This document shows positions 34,620 through 46,872 of a stretch of 64,000 nt of DNA, one piece after another; position 1 is the first letter of the stretch, and the number at the start of each line of letters is the position of its first letter. The stretch is from assembly GCF_901709675.1 (NCBI RefSeq), contig NC_051102.1, positions 6,669,412 through 6,733,411 of the forward strand, in the 5' to 3' direction. The translations under genes and the position numbers were made by a program. The stretch comes from Syngnathus acus. Lineage: Eukaryota > Chordata > Actinopteri > Syngnathiformes > Syngnathidae. The notes below the pieces were generated by a model, which was given only the letters and a program-made list of their open reading frames with translations, was not told the origin of the DNA and made no database searches.

Positions 34620-37600
34620 AGGACACCAGAATGGGGGAGGAGAGGAAAGGGCCAAGGGAGGGGAGGGGAGAGATGCTCCCATGCAGGGCCAATACACAAA
34701 CAGATGAATTCATTAAGACTGTGACAGCAAATCGGGCGCAACTTGCCAAGGCCGGACATCACAAAGAGGTTTGGTTCTGTGAAAGGAGACGCACGGGGAG
34801 GGGAGGGAACGGGAGGGGAGGGGGGTGGTGACGGGGCAAAGGCGGACCGATTGGCAGGGCGGCAGGCAAGGGGGTGTTGTTTGAATGAATTAATGGGAGA
34901 GGAAGCGGGAGAAAGTTAGAGCGATAAGGATATGGGCTGATGTGAAAATGGAGGGGAGGAATGTAGCACCAAGTGACGGGACGCGGCGTGAGCTCGGCTA
35001 TCAGAGGGGGAGGGAGGCCGAGGGGGGGGGGGGGAGTGTCTGCCATTCTCCGTGCCTCTCAAAGAGGGCATTGTACCCCGGCGTCCCTCTGAGGACGCCC
35101 GCATCAAAGGCGTCCCCCGGGCATCACTTGGCCGCCGCCTCCATTGATCACTTACACTCTTTTATCCCGCCCATTAAAATATTGTCAGTTCACATCACTT
35201 TTGTCTTTCTCTGCTGAACTCTGCTTTTGTTATATAAAAATACAGGACGCGAGTGCTCAAGAACATTAAGTCAAACATTTTCTTTTCATCTTTGCTGTCG
35301 CACGCAACAAACAGACACTTGGTGCTTTTACTCATTTTCACTTTTTTTTTTGCTTTGACTTGGGAGTAAAAAATGTGCACAGCCGAAAACTTTACTGCAG
35401 GGGTCGAACTCAAGATTTGGCCCGTCAAGTCATATCGATCAATGTTTATCAATGATTGTCAATCATGTTTCATGTTCCAATTGTAATCACGATATGGCCG
35501 GCGACAAAAATGACTTTCACAACATGGCGCTTAATACTTAATTAATTTCATAATAAAAATTCATAGTAAAAAACGAATTCTTTAAATGCTCACTGAGCTG
35601 ACTTCCCTAAAAAAGTTTAAAAAAAATTTTCCCCCCAGATGTTTCTCCCTCTCGTTAAGGGAGTAATAAAAACCTACTTCATTCATGAAAGATATTTCCA
35701 AATAAATAGTCCAATTATTCAGATATCAGAAATTTGCTTTGCCAAATATAATAATAACAAAAAAAAAGTCTCCCACAGCGGCCCTGTCAACAAAACTATG
35801 ACTTTGGAAGTGGCGTAAAAAAACAAACAGACATTTCATCCCCGTCCGAGTTTTGTTGTCTGGTTGTGTGCAAGGCCCCCCCAACCCCCTCCGTGCACCC
35901 GTGTAGCACAATGGCCCCCGAGATGTGAAAGCGGTCTCAGGCGGGGCAGAGCGGGAACGCCGTGGGACAAACAAGCGGCACTCTTTCTTTTCCTCCTTTC
36001 CCTCCCTCCGTTTGCTTTGATGTGTGATGATTCTTCTGTTCATCCCTCAAGTGGGAATCGGCGCCGGACGATGTTACAGGAAAAACCTGTTGGGTCTTTT
36101 GTATTCTTAAGATAGGAGCCATTTTTTGACCTGCAAACAAAAATTGTAGATGGGCCCACTTGTGCCCAGTCATCTGTAAAATGTTGGCCACCCCACTGAA
36201 AAATTTCTCACTACGCCCCTGGCTGGGACAGAGACTCAACGATTCAATTCAAGGCATCATTCTTGATACGGCTCGATTTCACGGGATTCTCCGTGCAAAT
36301 CCGGGACATATGAATAGCTGAGGTAAAGGTGAAAAATGTTACAAACAGGAATCAGTGTGATACAGCAAATTTCTTGCATCACAAATGATAAACGTGTTTG
36401 CAGGTGACGCCGCACGTTAGGCAGGCTAGCAGCGATACACGCATCACCATCCGGCTTGCTGGCCGAGAAGAAGAAACAGAAGAAACAACACAATGCTGCA
36501 TATCGAGGAGGACCTTGACAACAATCGTGTTGAATAACACCCCGATATTGTCTTTGGTTATGAAACCATTTTCAGCCATTGTCTCAGGGGGAAGACAATT
36601 GAAATCTAGGTCAGTGGGCTACGCAAGGGAGAAGAAGTGCTTCGCGCAGACGGACACTTGAAGCCCCCGACGATTGTCAAAGCAACTTGTCTGCACGGGC
36701 CTCTATTGGGTCATCAACTGTCTTGAAATGCGCACTAGTTAATGATGCTACCAAAACCAAGTCATCAAAATGGATGGATGTTTACACAATATGCATGGAA
36801 ACACCAGCGTTGCCTTTGGTCAGGTGTAAAATGTCGTCCTAGTTATGTAGGATTAGGTTCTTTACTTTGGTATTATCTGACCGCCAAAATAAGATTCCAG
36901 ATTACGGGTGATGTAATTCCAAATTTAATCTGGCTCCCCTGCTAAGAATTCATATTTGTTGGTGGCATATCTTTTATTATCATGAAGCGAATTTGCATTT
37001 GGACAGCCAAACTGTATATTTTGGAACCCTCGAGCCTCAAAGTGTGAAAAAATAAAAATGCAGGTCGGCCAGTAAGAGAAGGCTGACATCTAGTGTCACA
37101 ATGTTGGAATGTGCTGTTCTCCTCACACACTGGCAACGCCGTAGCGAGGATATTTTTCCAGTCTGCTTTTATATGAAACAAAATATATGTGTCTACTGTC
37201 TATCCTACCAAATTGGAGTCACAGTCTTTCAAAGTAGGGTGCTTCGGATTGACTTTTATCTAGTCACACACCTGCAGGCTCTCTGCCACACAATGAAGCT
37301 ATTCAGTCAACCATCAAAAAAAATTTCACATTTGAACCTTCCACTAGTTGGGTTATTCATATCACCCAAGAAATCTGGTTGAATGAATAACCCAATTTTT
37401 TCAAGTGGTAGTCAGTCACTAATTAGGTAACCCAAAATGTTTTTTGTTTTTTTTAAACCCAACTGTTTTTTAGTGCACGCTACACACTGTTTGTTTTTAA
37501 AGTGTTCTTTAAATTCAAGTTGAATTGAGTTGAGTTACCCCAACAGCAGGTAATCTCAGCAAAAAATTAGAGGCAAAAAAAACTTTCTGTTCAAATTCCC

Positions 37601-37790
37601 CCTAAAAATTGCACTTCAATAACAAGTTGACGGTTTTTAAAATCTGTTTTCTAAACTTCACACAATGCCGAGAGACAAAAATAAGGATAAAGTATCAGTA
37701 GTGTACTTTAGTGCTTGTTATGCAGCTTCTTTGCTCACCTCCAGTCGCCTGCAGCATCTCTCTGACTGATTCCTACTCCACCTCTCACTC
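34620..37790. other. Intergenic interval between prss56 and vwa5b2
   Basis: No gene was recognised. It contains a G-rich polypurine tract (about 34,790-34,830), a poly-G run near 35,020, fragments that read like old transposon ends (near 35,400 and 36,180-36,225) and a hairpin-forming repeat near 37.35 kb. A minus-strand open frame at 36,379-36,579 begins MAENGFITKDNIGVLF but has no homology I know and no splice context. Confidence 0.45.
37341..37408. repeat. Inverted repeat / hairpin, possible MITE remnant
   Basis: A perfect 13-bp inverted repeat, TTGGGTTATTCAT (37,348-37,360) and ATGAATAACCCAA (37,383-37,395), is bracketed by CCACT (37,341) and AGTGG (to 37,408). More AACCCAA/TTGGGT-like words occur to about 37,560. 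Elements with such ends are common in fish genomes. Confidence 0.55.
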
Positions 37791-37799
37791 TCTCCCCCT

Positions 37800-37981
37800 C
37801 CCTCTCTCTCTCGGTCCAGGCCATTAGTCGTGAATTATGGTGCTGCCACCATCACAGCCAATTGTCTGGATGAGAAGCAGACCGTGCCTCACTTTGCCTC
37901 GTCGTGTGTTCGCCTCCGGCCAAGTGGCGGGTCTCGCCGTGGAGAGGCTGCTGATCATCTCTGCGGTGTTGATCTGAGCAG
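37800..37981 (+). promoter_or_regulatory. Probable vwa5b2 noncoding first exon and promoter
   Basis: A GC-richer stretch ends in a good donor (GAGCAG, then GTAAGG at 37,982). The first coding exon of vwa5b2 has an acceptor at 39,105 (TTTGCGTTCAG), leaving 26 nt of 5' UTR before the ATG. Joining the two gives a spliced 5' UTR. A further small exon near 38,110-38,192 (donor GTGAGT) is possible. The join is an inference. Confidence 0.4.
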
Positions 37982-38758
37982 GTAAGGGAAGAAAAATGTC
38001 ATGTTGCGTGCTGGTCTGAATTTTGGCTCACATATTGGGAGAAAGGTGTTAAACTTTCATGTGTTAGGAATCTATTTCAAACTGTCTTGGTGAAGTTGCA
38101 GTGGTAAAAGGTGACAAAGCTGGAAGCAGATGTGCGTCGGGATGCAGTGGCCGGACACAGCAGCATATCGTCATACTCAACGTTGAACAGCACAGTGAGT
38201 ATCCGTGCATTATTTATTTATTTTTTTGACTTACATACTTTATTGATTGTAGTTTTGGAATGTGTGGAACTTTACATCCTGTTTTTAGTATTTTGTGGAC
38301 TACTTTATGTCAGATGTCATCTATGTATTTTTTTTCCCAGAGGTATTCATAACTATGAAAAATAATTTCATGTATGTATAAGTGTGCCATTGTATTATAT
38401 TACAGCCTGAAATATTAATATACTTTGCCACATTGCTGTATTTGCCCAGGACCACTATATTGTCAAGAAAAGATAGAGAAAACATATATACCATATATAA
38501 TCTATAAATCTATTTATCTATAAATAATATCTGTTCAAAAATTGCTATCTCAGCACACATTTTCTGCTCAATGAAATTGAAAAAAAAAATGAGTGAGTGA
38601 TTTGATGAACTAGCCAATTAGGTGTGTTTCATTTAGCCTTACTTGAGCAAAGCAGGCATTTGTTTGCTTGTTACGAGGTGAGAGAACAGTAGCCAGATGG
38701 AGGCTGTTGATCTTGTTTGAAAGCTAGACGTGAAAAAGGCCATTACTTGGACCACAGC

Positions 38759-38783
38759 AAACACACACACACACACACACACA
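38759..38783. repeat. (CA)n microsatellite
   Basis: About 25 bp of CA repeat in the presumed first intron of vwa5b2. Confidence 0.9.
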
Positions 38784-39131
38784 TGAACCCGTGTCATCGA
38801 AACACACTCTCACTTCGCTTCCGTCGTCATCTTGACGTGAAGGACGAGTGCGTCCGCGGCTGTGGACATGCATACAGGTTACACGTCGTTATACGTGAGA
38901 CATTAGTGAGTGTTGACCTGCAGTGTTAATGATTGACAGAGCTTCTCACACAAAACTACTGGTTGCTAAGCAGCTGAGGAAAAGGAGTTACATGTCCTTT
39001 GTACATATAAAAAAAACATTTGACATGCATATTGACTTATCTATTGTTTGGTTTATCTTCTGTAAAGTGTGGTTCATTCCTAATGCACATGATGTTTGCG
39101 TTCAGAACTGTTGGTACCCTGACCTGAGAAG

Positions 39132-42100
39132 ATGGTGGGACTGAGGAACCGTTCCACGTGGGATCCCCTGCTGCTTAAGTCGTCCTGCATCAAATCCTGT
39201 GCCGTCGGCTGCTCCTTGGGCATCACTTCACACCTCACCTACACTAATGCAGACAAAGAGCCCGTTGAAGGTGAGCTATGGGAGCAAAGGTGAAAGTATT
39301 GTGGGATTCTCATGTTAAAGTATGTACGAGCTGTCCTACTATTCTGCCCATATAAAGCAAATGGACTTGACTTGACCCATGTCTTGTATGCTACGCAGGT
39401 GTGTTTGTGTACCCTCTGAAAGAAAAGGAAGTTGTGGTTGGCTTCGAGGCGGCCATTGCAGGACGTCTTATGGGCGTCCAGATTCAGAACCGAGGCAAGC
39501 TAAAGGACTGCTGCATGGACTGCGGCCTTGGATCTGCTGCCGAGGGTCGTGAATGGAATTGCTGCGGGAGCTCCGGCTTGGACATGCAATGCACCAATGG
39601 TGGGAATATTGGCCAAGGCACAGTCAGCAACTCTATTTTGTTCTGTTAAAGTTTGAAATCCTGTTTTGGTCTTTCAGGTCATCTTATCCTGGATGAAGAC
39701 CTAGAAAGAAATACCTTCATCGTAGGAACAGGGGTCATTGGACCAATGGATATAGTGTCCATCATCATGAAGACCTCACTGGAACTGCCTACATTAGAAA
39801 ATGGAGCAATCCACATTGTCTACCCGACTTTACTGACACCCATCGTCACGCACATGACGGCAAGCAAGAGTGAAAATGCTGGCAAATCAGAAGAAACCGG
39901 GTAATCAAACCCTTCGCACCGATTTACGCATTTATTGTGGCGCCCCCTGGAGGCCACGGCACCCTTACATTTGCCTATATTGTTTAATTAGACCTCACTG
40001 GATAAATTGTGCATGTGTAGCACTAGCTAGCTAATAGCTATGTAGCTTCTCAAATCATCCAATCTCCATCTTCAGACCAACCAGCTGTTTTAGTGCCACG
40101 TCAGGAAAACAGGAGCGGGTTCTTGATTCTGAGCAGCAGTACTGTGCGCATGCCATCTTCAGCAGTCCATCTGCCACTTTGGCTCCTTATGAACTCAACT
40201 TCCAACTCCTGGTTCGAGGGGCTTGTCTGCTAGCCGGTATGTGCTTGTATTTTGCTTATATGAAGTACTTTGAGATACAAGTGACTCAACACACTTTAAT
40301 AGAAGCATGAGGTTGAAGGACACCTTGTGCACTTGATGATGTACTTTCAGTCCACAAGCTTGATGCTAATTAGCATCTATGTTGTGGTACTTTGACCCTT
40401 TAAGCAGAGGAGTGACAACAAACAGTCATACATTCTTTATCCTCTGCATAGAGAAAGCGGAAGGTGCCAATTTCAATACTTTTGCCTTGTCATTCTGAAT
40501 CCAGCTCTTTTGTAAAACAAAAAACAAAAACCTTTACTTTTCCTTTTATCCTAAACTTAATTTAGGACTGGAGAGCCCCACCCATGCCCTGAGAGCAGAT
40601 GCTGACCCCAGCGCCCAAAGTGCCTCCTCCACCTACATCACCTTAGCCCAGGAGCATCCCTATGACAGACACATAGAGATCATCCTGCACCTCAGCGGTG
40701 AGGGGAAAAAAAACTTTTTTCCATCCTCCTCCATAACTGTTGTCTTTTGTGACTATTAAAAGTGATTTTGTCACAGAACCCCACAGCCCGCTGGTCATAA
40801 TCGAGAACGGAAGGCTCTCCTTTAGCCAGTATGAACAGCACATCTTCTCTCGACGTGACTTCATTCGCTATACCCGTAAAGATCTTGAACCTGAGAGGAA
40901 GGTGAGCGTATCCCGCATGACCTTTCCTCCGTTTTAGCAAACTGCTTTTGAATTAATTCATACATGTGCAGGTGGAGTTTGTGCGGAAGCGGTACCACAA
41001 GGACATCCTAAACAACCCGGTGCTGATGCTCAATTTCTGTCCCGATTTCTTGGGGGAGCCTCTGGAGGTGAACAAAGCCACCAGAGAAATATTATTTCTT
41101 GTCGACTGGAGTGGCGGCACGAGTGGGACCAACATCCGTCGCGTCAAAGTAAGCATTGGCCTGTTACTTAAATAATTCTTCATTACCTCGAGCGATCATC
41201 ATTCTAAAAATATTATTGATTGATTTACTGTGGTCTAACAGGAAGCCCTGGTGGTCGCGTTGAAGAGTCTTCCTTCGGGCACCCTGCTCAACGTTGTCGG
41301 CTTCAGCACCCCCATGAAACCGCTGTTCGCTGCCAGCAAACTCTGCACAGATGTCAGTTTTAATTTTTTCAAAAGCCTGGAGGGCTCGGGGGGGGGGTAG
41401 TGTTTCCTGAAGACAGATGTTTTCCAATCAGGCAGGATGCCCCGTTTGACTGTCCGCTTCTTTAATCAGGCAATAGGTCAGTTCTTTGGGTTGCCTTAGT
41501 AGCAGAGTATCAGGTTCAATCGAGATGAGGGCAAACAGTATTTTCACGGTCACCTGAGCATATGGTGACCTTTCATGCATTTTCAGCTCGCCAGTAAGGT
41601 GTCCTTTCCAAACCTTCTCATCAAGCAGGATGCATGTTTGCCTTTACTTTATTACTCAAGGTCTGATTCAATTACTTTTTTTTGACCCTCACTATGTAAT
41701 CGGGGCAGTCAATTCATGTTTGCCGAAAATGTGTTGCTTTTGGTTGCTGAGAGCATCTGTGTTTCAGGTTACGCTGATGCAGGCCTACGAGTACGTTCAA
41801 AGGATGAGAGTGAACATGCGAGGCGTCAACCTACTGGGGGTGCTGTCTTGGGTGTACCAGCAGCCAATGCAGCGCACGTACCCTCGCCAGATCTTCATCA
41901 TTACCGAGGGCTCCAAAAGCAACGTGGCCAAAGTTTTGGAGCTGGTTCGTAGGAATACATGCGCTGGCAGGTATTCATTGCTGTTGGAGTTAAAGAAAAT
42001 CCACAATAGCACTTTAGAAGTTAAAGAAAACAATTGTGGAATCCATGGAAACAGAGTGTGTGTGGACCACAAAGGGGAGGGACAGGCTGGAGTAGTTTTC

Positions 42101-45100
42101 AGCCCCGCCCATTAATCCCGTTAAGTGCTGTGCAATAAAAATCACAGCCCCTTCCACATCTCTCTCAGCGATGTACAATAACATTTATCCCTCATTAGTA
42201 TTCTGCTCTAATACTGACTTTCCTCACAGAATATGGATAGCCTCGTTGAAATCGATATACTTGACATAATTACACGTTGCTTTGCTTTTTAATTCATGCA
42301 ATTAATCATTGTGAGGAAGCTAGAGTATGATGTGTTTTTTTTTTTAAATAGTACCTCTGTGGCAGTTAGAAGGGATCGTTTTTATATTCGGTGTACACGT
42401 ACCAAAATGAAGTCTTCCACATCATCCCTGCAGATGCTTTGGCTTGGGCCTTGGTTCCCAAGCATGCAGGCGATTGCTGCAGGGTGTCGCCAAGCTGACA
42501 GGAGGCACTACAGAGTTTTTGGAAGATGAGGAAAGACTTCAGCCCAAGGTCTGCAGCACTGCCACCTAGTGGGGAAATATTCTTTTTATTTGCTGTACTG
42601 TATTTCGTTTGCTCACTTGTGGTATTTCACACTAATTCTCTATCAGCTCATCAAGTCACTGAAAAAAGCCCTCGAGCCTGTGCTGACCGATGTGCGGATT
42701 GACTGGTACCTGCCTGAAAACATGGAGGCCCTTCTTTCGCCCAATGAAATCCCCGCGCTCTACCCAGGGAATCGTCTTATTGGATATTGCACGCTCTATG
42801 ACGTGACAACTTTTAAAGCCAAAAAGACAGAGGTGTTTAAACATTTAATGCTTTATGTTATGTGTGAATGCTAAATGAAGCTCCTCGATTTCATCAGATG
42901 GCAGAAAATCACTACTTTTGTCTAAATGAAGCTCCTCAATTTACCTTAGTTCTTTTGCACCAAAAGATGGCAGCAAATCATCAACTCACTTCCACTTCAT
43001 TTCTTCATTTCTTTTTATAGAAATTTATTTCTGCCAACTTTCTAAAATGCATACTTCTATGTTTCAGTGCGGCTCCAAAGGTGTACATAACGCCTCTGTT
43101 TTTTGCCCATCAAATGACGACATTTCACCTCCAACTTCCGAGCTCATGCCTGCGGTGACTTGTCCAGACGGTAACGACCTCGAGGAGGCGTTGAGAGAAA
43201 TATCCAGAGAAATCTCCTCAGAGTTCTCCTGTGCCAAAGACGTGGACCCCGACCCCAGCGCAGGCCAGTCATTGTTCCTAGAGTTACGAAGGGGTGCACA
43301 TTTAATTTTCCTGAGAAGACAAAACGGGGAATTTTGGAAATATTTCAAAATATCGTGTCGTATCTTGCCTATGTGCACTCTACAGGTGCAGAGGTAGAGT
43401 GGTCCAGCGACGTGAGGACGAGGATCCAGGAGAGCTCCTACATCCAAGAGCAGTACGTCCTCACCCGTTGCTCAGTCAGTAGCGAGCAGAGTCTACCCAC
43501 ACACGTAGAGGCCTCGTCAAGTTGCGACGCTACGAGCCGGGGTTATCTCCCTGACCCGATGCCGTCTGCTCCGCTGCTGGACACGGGATCTTTACCTCAA
43601 GGCCTTGAGAAGATACCCGGTCCAGAAGAGCGCTCATCTTTGTCTCGCTGGGCTGACTCGGCGTGGCCGCAGAGTCTCTTAGCTGATACTGCTGATAACT
43701 CTGGGAAAAAGGTGAATATTTTTATGGATAAATGTTCTAAATCCAGATGTGGCATGTAAACTTGGATAAAAAAAAAAAAAAAGAGTACTTTAAATGTGTT
43801 TTGGTTAAATCTTCAGGACGAATCACATTGGAGACAAAAATCGCTGGCCCGTTCAACCATGGCAGCGAGAAGCTTCTCATCGCCACAGGGTGAGCTGGAG
43901 ATGCATCGTCTCAGGAGAGCTCTGGAAAGGGTCTCCTTCAACCAAACTCTAGGAGGAAGGCTAGATGAAAGTGATGGAGAGACAAAGCCGCCAGAGACGC
44001 TATCTCACAGAAGCCTAAATGACTCCAGTCAGTAAATGATCAGTTGTTCTTTTCAATCATTAAGAATTACATTTTTCAAGGTGCCACTGTTTAATTCTCC
44101 CTCTCACCCAACAGGTGGACTCCTTTTCCCCGCCTCTCCTCTGGATTGGGACAACTTCACAGATCCAGAGTACCTCTTCACCGCAGTCCCCCTGGAGGAT
44201 CCCCAACCGGGTCAATGTCGCTCCCTCATTCACGGCCTTCTGGGCGGCAAACCCGTGTCCTGGGAGGTCACCGTGAACCTGGCCCACCTCTTGATCCCTG
44301 AAGAGCAGAGGGCAACAGTTGGGGAAGGGTGCACAAGTCAAGGAGGGGGAAAAGAAAGGGAATCTTGGGAGGAGATCATTCACCAGCTGACGGCTCGTTC
44401 TGTCATACGAGACTTTGAGAAAATGGCAGAGAGGGAGAGCCAAACGGGACATGGTTAAGTTGAAACATTTTAATACTACAATAAGATCCATTTTCTATTG
44501 GTCCTCTTTTCCACATTCGAAAATATACATACTGTATACTTGCAACTATACTCACAATGTGTGTCTTTAGGTTCAGCTAAGCGGTACCGTCTGAAGGCCA
44601 TCCAGACCAGTAAGCATTGCAACATCGTCTGCATGTACACTGCCTTCTCCATAATTGACAGCAACTCCAGGAAAGGCTTTCAGAATGACACGGAGGTCCA
44701 CGATTCAGGTATGCAAACGATTCTCCAGGTCACAGCATCGGGTACACCTGCGCAACAAAACAAGTTCCAGTAGAATCAAAAATACTTTTACAGTCCAGTA
44801 AATTTCTGTGTGTTTAGAGATACTCCCGGGAAGTAGCCGCAGTTCCCACTCAGACAGTCGCAGAAGCAAAACTTATTCGGTAGGTCTGGGCAGAAGACCC
44901 ATGAGCAGAGACTGTGAAGAGGGTGAGGACACATTGAACTCTACAGGTAGACGGAATTAATTGCAGTGCTTATTTTGTTTGTCAAGACATTAACTGTGTC
45001 TTTGTTTCTCAGACAGGGATGACACTCCTGCCTCACCGTGTAGCCTTACATCCTGGGACTCTAGTAAGTGCTAGATCTTCATTGTATGTGCTAAACTGCC

Positions 45101-46491
45101 CCCTGGTGGTCACATGAGGGCCAAGCACACCACTATCCCCATTCAGTTACAAAGATGCACACTAATTGTTCTTTATTTTGAAATTATTAGAGATAACAAC
45201 AATAATAGGAAAAACAATCCTACAGTAGAGTACTAGAGAATGACTTCAATTTATGAGGCACTGTTCTTCTATGTGTCAGTTTGGCTACTATCTCACCTTG
45301 TTTGATTCAAACTGCTGTCCCAGACGTCCCCAGTGCTGCTGCCTCAGTAACAACAGGCCCGTCGTCTACTCGTTCTCAGCGATCTATAGAGAGCAAGTCG
45401 ATGGAGAGCTTCTTTGGCACCAGGTAACGCCACGTAATAGTCATGTCAACGTGGAAAGTGAACAGCATCCCTATGTTACCAAAAAGTGCTCTCTTTGACC
45501 CGCATAACTCGTACCGTCTCAAGGTTTCCCCTTGGCAGACTCAGATCCTCCATTTCATCAGGACGACAGGTTGCTCTCAAGTCCCACTGCCTGTCCGCAG
45601 AGACTGACAAACAACCTGAGAATGAAGCTCCAGACTACCTGCCCCTGGTGAGTCATATAACGAATCTACAGAGGAATGTCAAAAGTTTCAATTCCATGAA
45701 GCAAAAAATTCCTTGTTGTCTTACCTGGTTTGTCTTAGGTTCGCCTTCAGCTGGCTTCGGGAGCTTTTCGGCTCACTGAGATGTACGCCGACTGTGTCCA
45801 GATCCCCTTGGACCGGCTGAAGAGGGCTTCCCCCTACATACTTCACCGCCGCAGCCTAAGCCCGCCTTTCCGTTGTGCGTCTCCTAGCGCTCCATCTTTA
45901 TCCTCCTCCACCAAACCGCCCAGTCATCACCACGTAACCTTTTCACCCTCCTCCTGCTCCCTCACCAAAACAACCGCGCCGCCCTTCCACCACACGCCAG
46001 ACGACACGCCTTTGATGCTGGAAGCCAGACCTCGACGAAGACACCTGTGGGACAGAGACCCCGTCATCTTATCTCCAGATCTCCCTAGTTCTGAGGAAGG
46101 CTCCCTGGAGCTTCCGGCCAGCAACTCTCCAGGCCAGAGTCATGGACAGGCAGATAGCGGTCGCGGGTCAGAGACTGATGTATGTGAGGGATCTTTACTG
46201 GAGCCCCCTTACCTCCAGGTAAGCAGCCAATTGGCTCAAGATGACCCAGAGGGCTCGAGCTGGGCAACTGCAGTGGCTCTGGCCTGGCTGGAGCACCGCT
46301 GCGCCGGATATTTCATGGAGTGGGAGCTGGTGGCAGCAAAAGCCGACTTCTGGCTGCGTGGCCAGGAGCTGCCCGAGGGTGTGGACCTGGCCGGGTTGAG
46401 GGGGGCCGCCAGACAGCTGTTTCTGCTGCTGCGCCACTGGGATGAGAACATCAAATTCAACATGCTGTGTTATAACCCCAATAATATGTGA
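39132..46491 (+). CDS. vwa5b2: von Willebrand factor A domain-containing protein 5B2
   Basis: Twenty-one coding exons: 39132-39270, 39399-39599, 39678-39900, 40076-40236, 40566-40697, 40777-40901, 40972-41148, 41242-41352, 41768-41970, 42434-42548, 42647-42832, 43068-43293, 43386-43711, 43817-44027, 44115-44453, 44571-44708, 44818-44946, 45013-45063, 45324-45423, 45539-45647, 45739-46491; 1384 residues (human about 1242). A VIT-like N-terminus (GVFVYPLKEKEVVVGFEA) leads to a vWA domain with EILFLVDWSGGTSG; its MIDAS motif reads D371-W-S-G-G, so the second Ser is lost. The 5B2 paralogue is preferred over 5B1 from PTSCF, SYIQEQYVLT, EYLFTAVPL and QADSGRGSETD. The C-terminal ATAVALAWLEHRCAGYFMEW block is highly conserved. 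Molecular function is unknown. A GTAAGC at 46,217 inside the last exon has no usable acceptor nearby. It converges on zfyve9. Confidence 0.93.
39939..39955 (-). promoter_or_regulatory. CTCF-like motif
   Basis: GGCGCCCCCTGGAGGCC is a near-consensus CTCF core on the minus strand, 39 bp after vwa5b2 coding exon 3. Confidence 0.45.
42558..42572 (-). promoter_or_regulatory. CTCF-like motif
   Basis: ACTGCCACCTAGTGG is the reverse complement of the frequent CTCF form CCACTAGGTGGCAGT. It lies in the short intron after vwa5b2 coding exon 10. Confidence 0.4.
42864..42985. repeat. Imperfect local duplication in a vwa5b2 intron
   Basis: CTAAATGAAGCTCCTC occurs twice (near 42,871 and 42,923), each followed by AGATGGCAG and AAATCA after different spacers. 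A segment of about 50 bp has duplicated and diverged. Confidence 0.7.
45095..45113 (-). promoter_or_regulatory. CTCF-like motif (best match in the window)
   Basis: ACTGCCCCCTGGTGGTCAC is the reverse complement of GTGACCACCAGGGGGCAGT, essentially the vertebrate CTCF consensus. It lies in a vwa5b2 intron after coding exon 18, on the minus strand. Confidence 0.55.
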
Positions 46492-46866
46492 GGCAATCTC
46501 CTCCAAAGGTGGACTGTCTAGTGACGTGGACTCGAGTCACCTGTTTTGATGACTTGTAAGTGGATGTAGCAGAGATTTTGGAATCAATCGTGATTGATGT
46601 TCCTTTTCAGGTTTCATGTTAGTTAGCCCCAGGGAGCCCAGCATACTCACGTGTGCAAGGAATCAGAATGATACTGCTATGTTTCCATTTGACCAAGGGA
46701 AGGAAACTTCTATATACACAAATCATCCTGCAATAGCAAATTTAATCAGAGATGGCTTAGTTTGTGTGCAAAAAAAAAAAATCCAATGAATTAGTCAACT
46801 ACGTGCATCTTCAATTAAAAAAAATTTAAATAAATTGCTGACCAGTCTTATTTCCATCGTGCTAAC

Positions 46867-46872
46867 AATAAA
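46867..46872 (+). terminator. vwa5b2 polyadenylation signal
   Basis: AATAAA about 375 nt after the vwa5b2 stop. Another AAATAAA at about 46,827 is an alternative. Confidence 0.5.

Noticed and set aside
36379-36579. Minus-strand frame beginning MAENGFITKDN
   Set aside because: No recognisable family, no promoter or splice context, and short enough to occur by chance; noted in the intergenic entry only.
40076-40236. Apparent one-base frameshift in vwa5b2 coding exon 4
   Set aside because: It came from a miscount at a line boundary. Recounting gives 161 nt and the total coding length is divisible by three, so the frame is intact.
46217-46222. GTAAGC inside the last vwa5b2 exon as a splice donor
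   Set aside because: The frame stays open through it into a conserved block, and the nearest AG would make an intron too short to splice.
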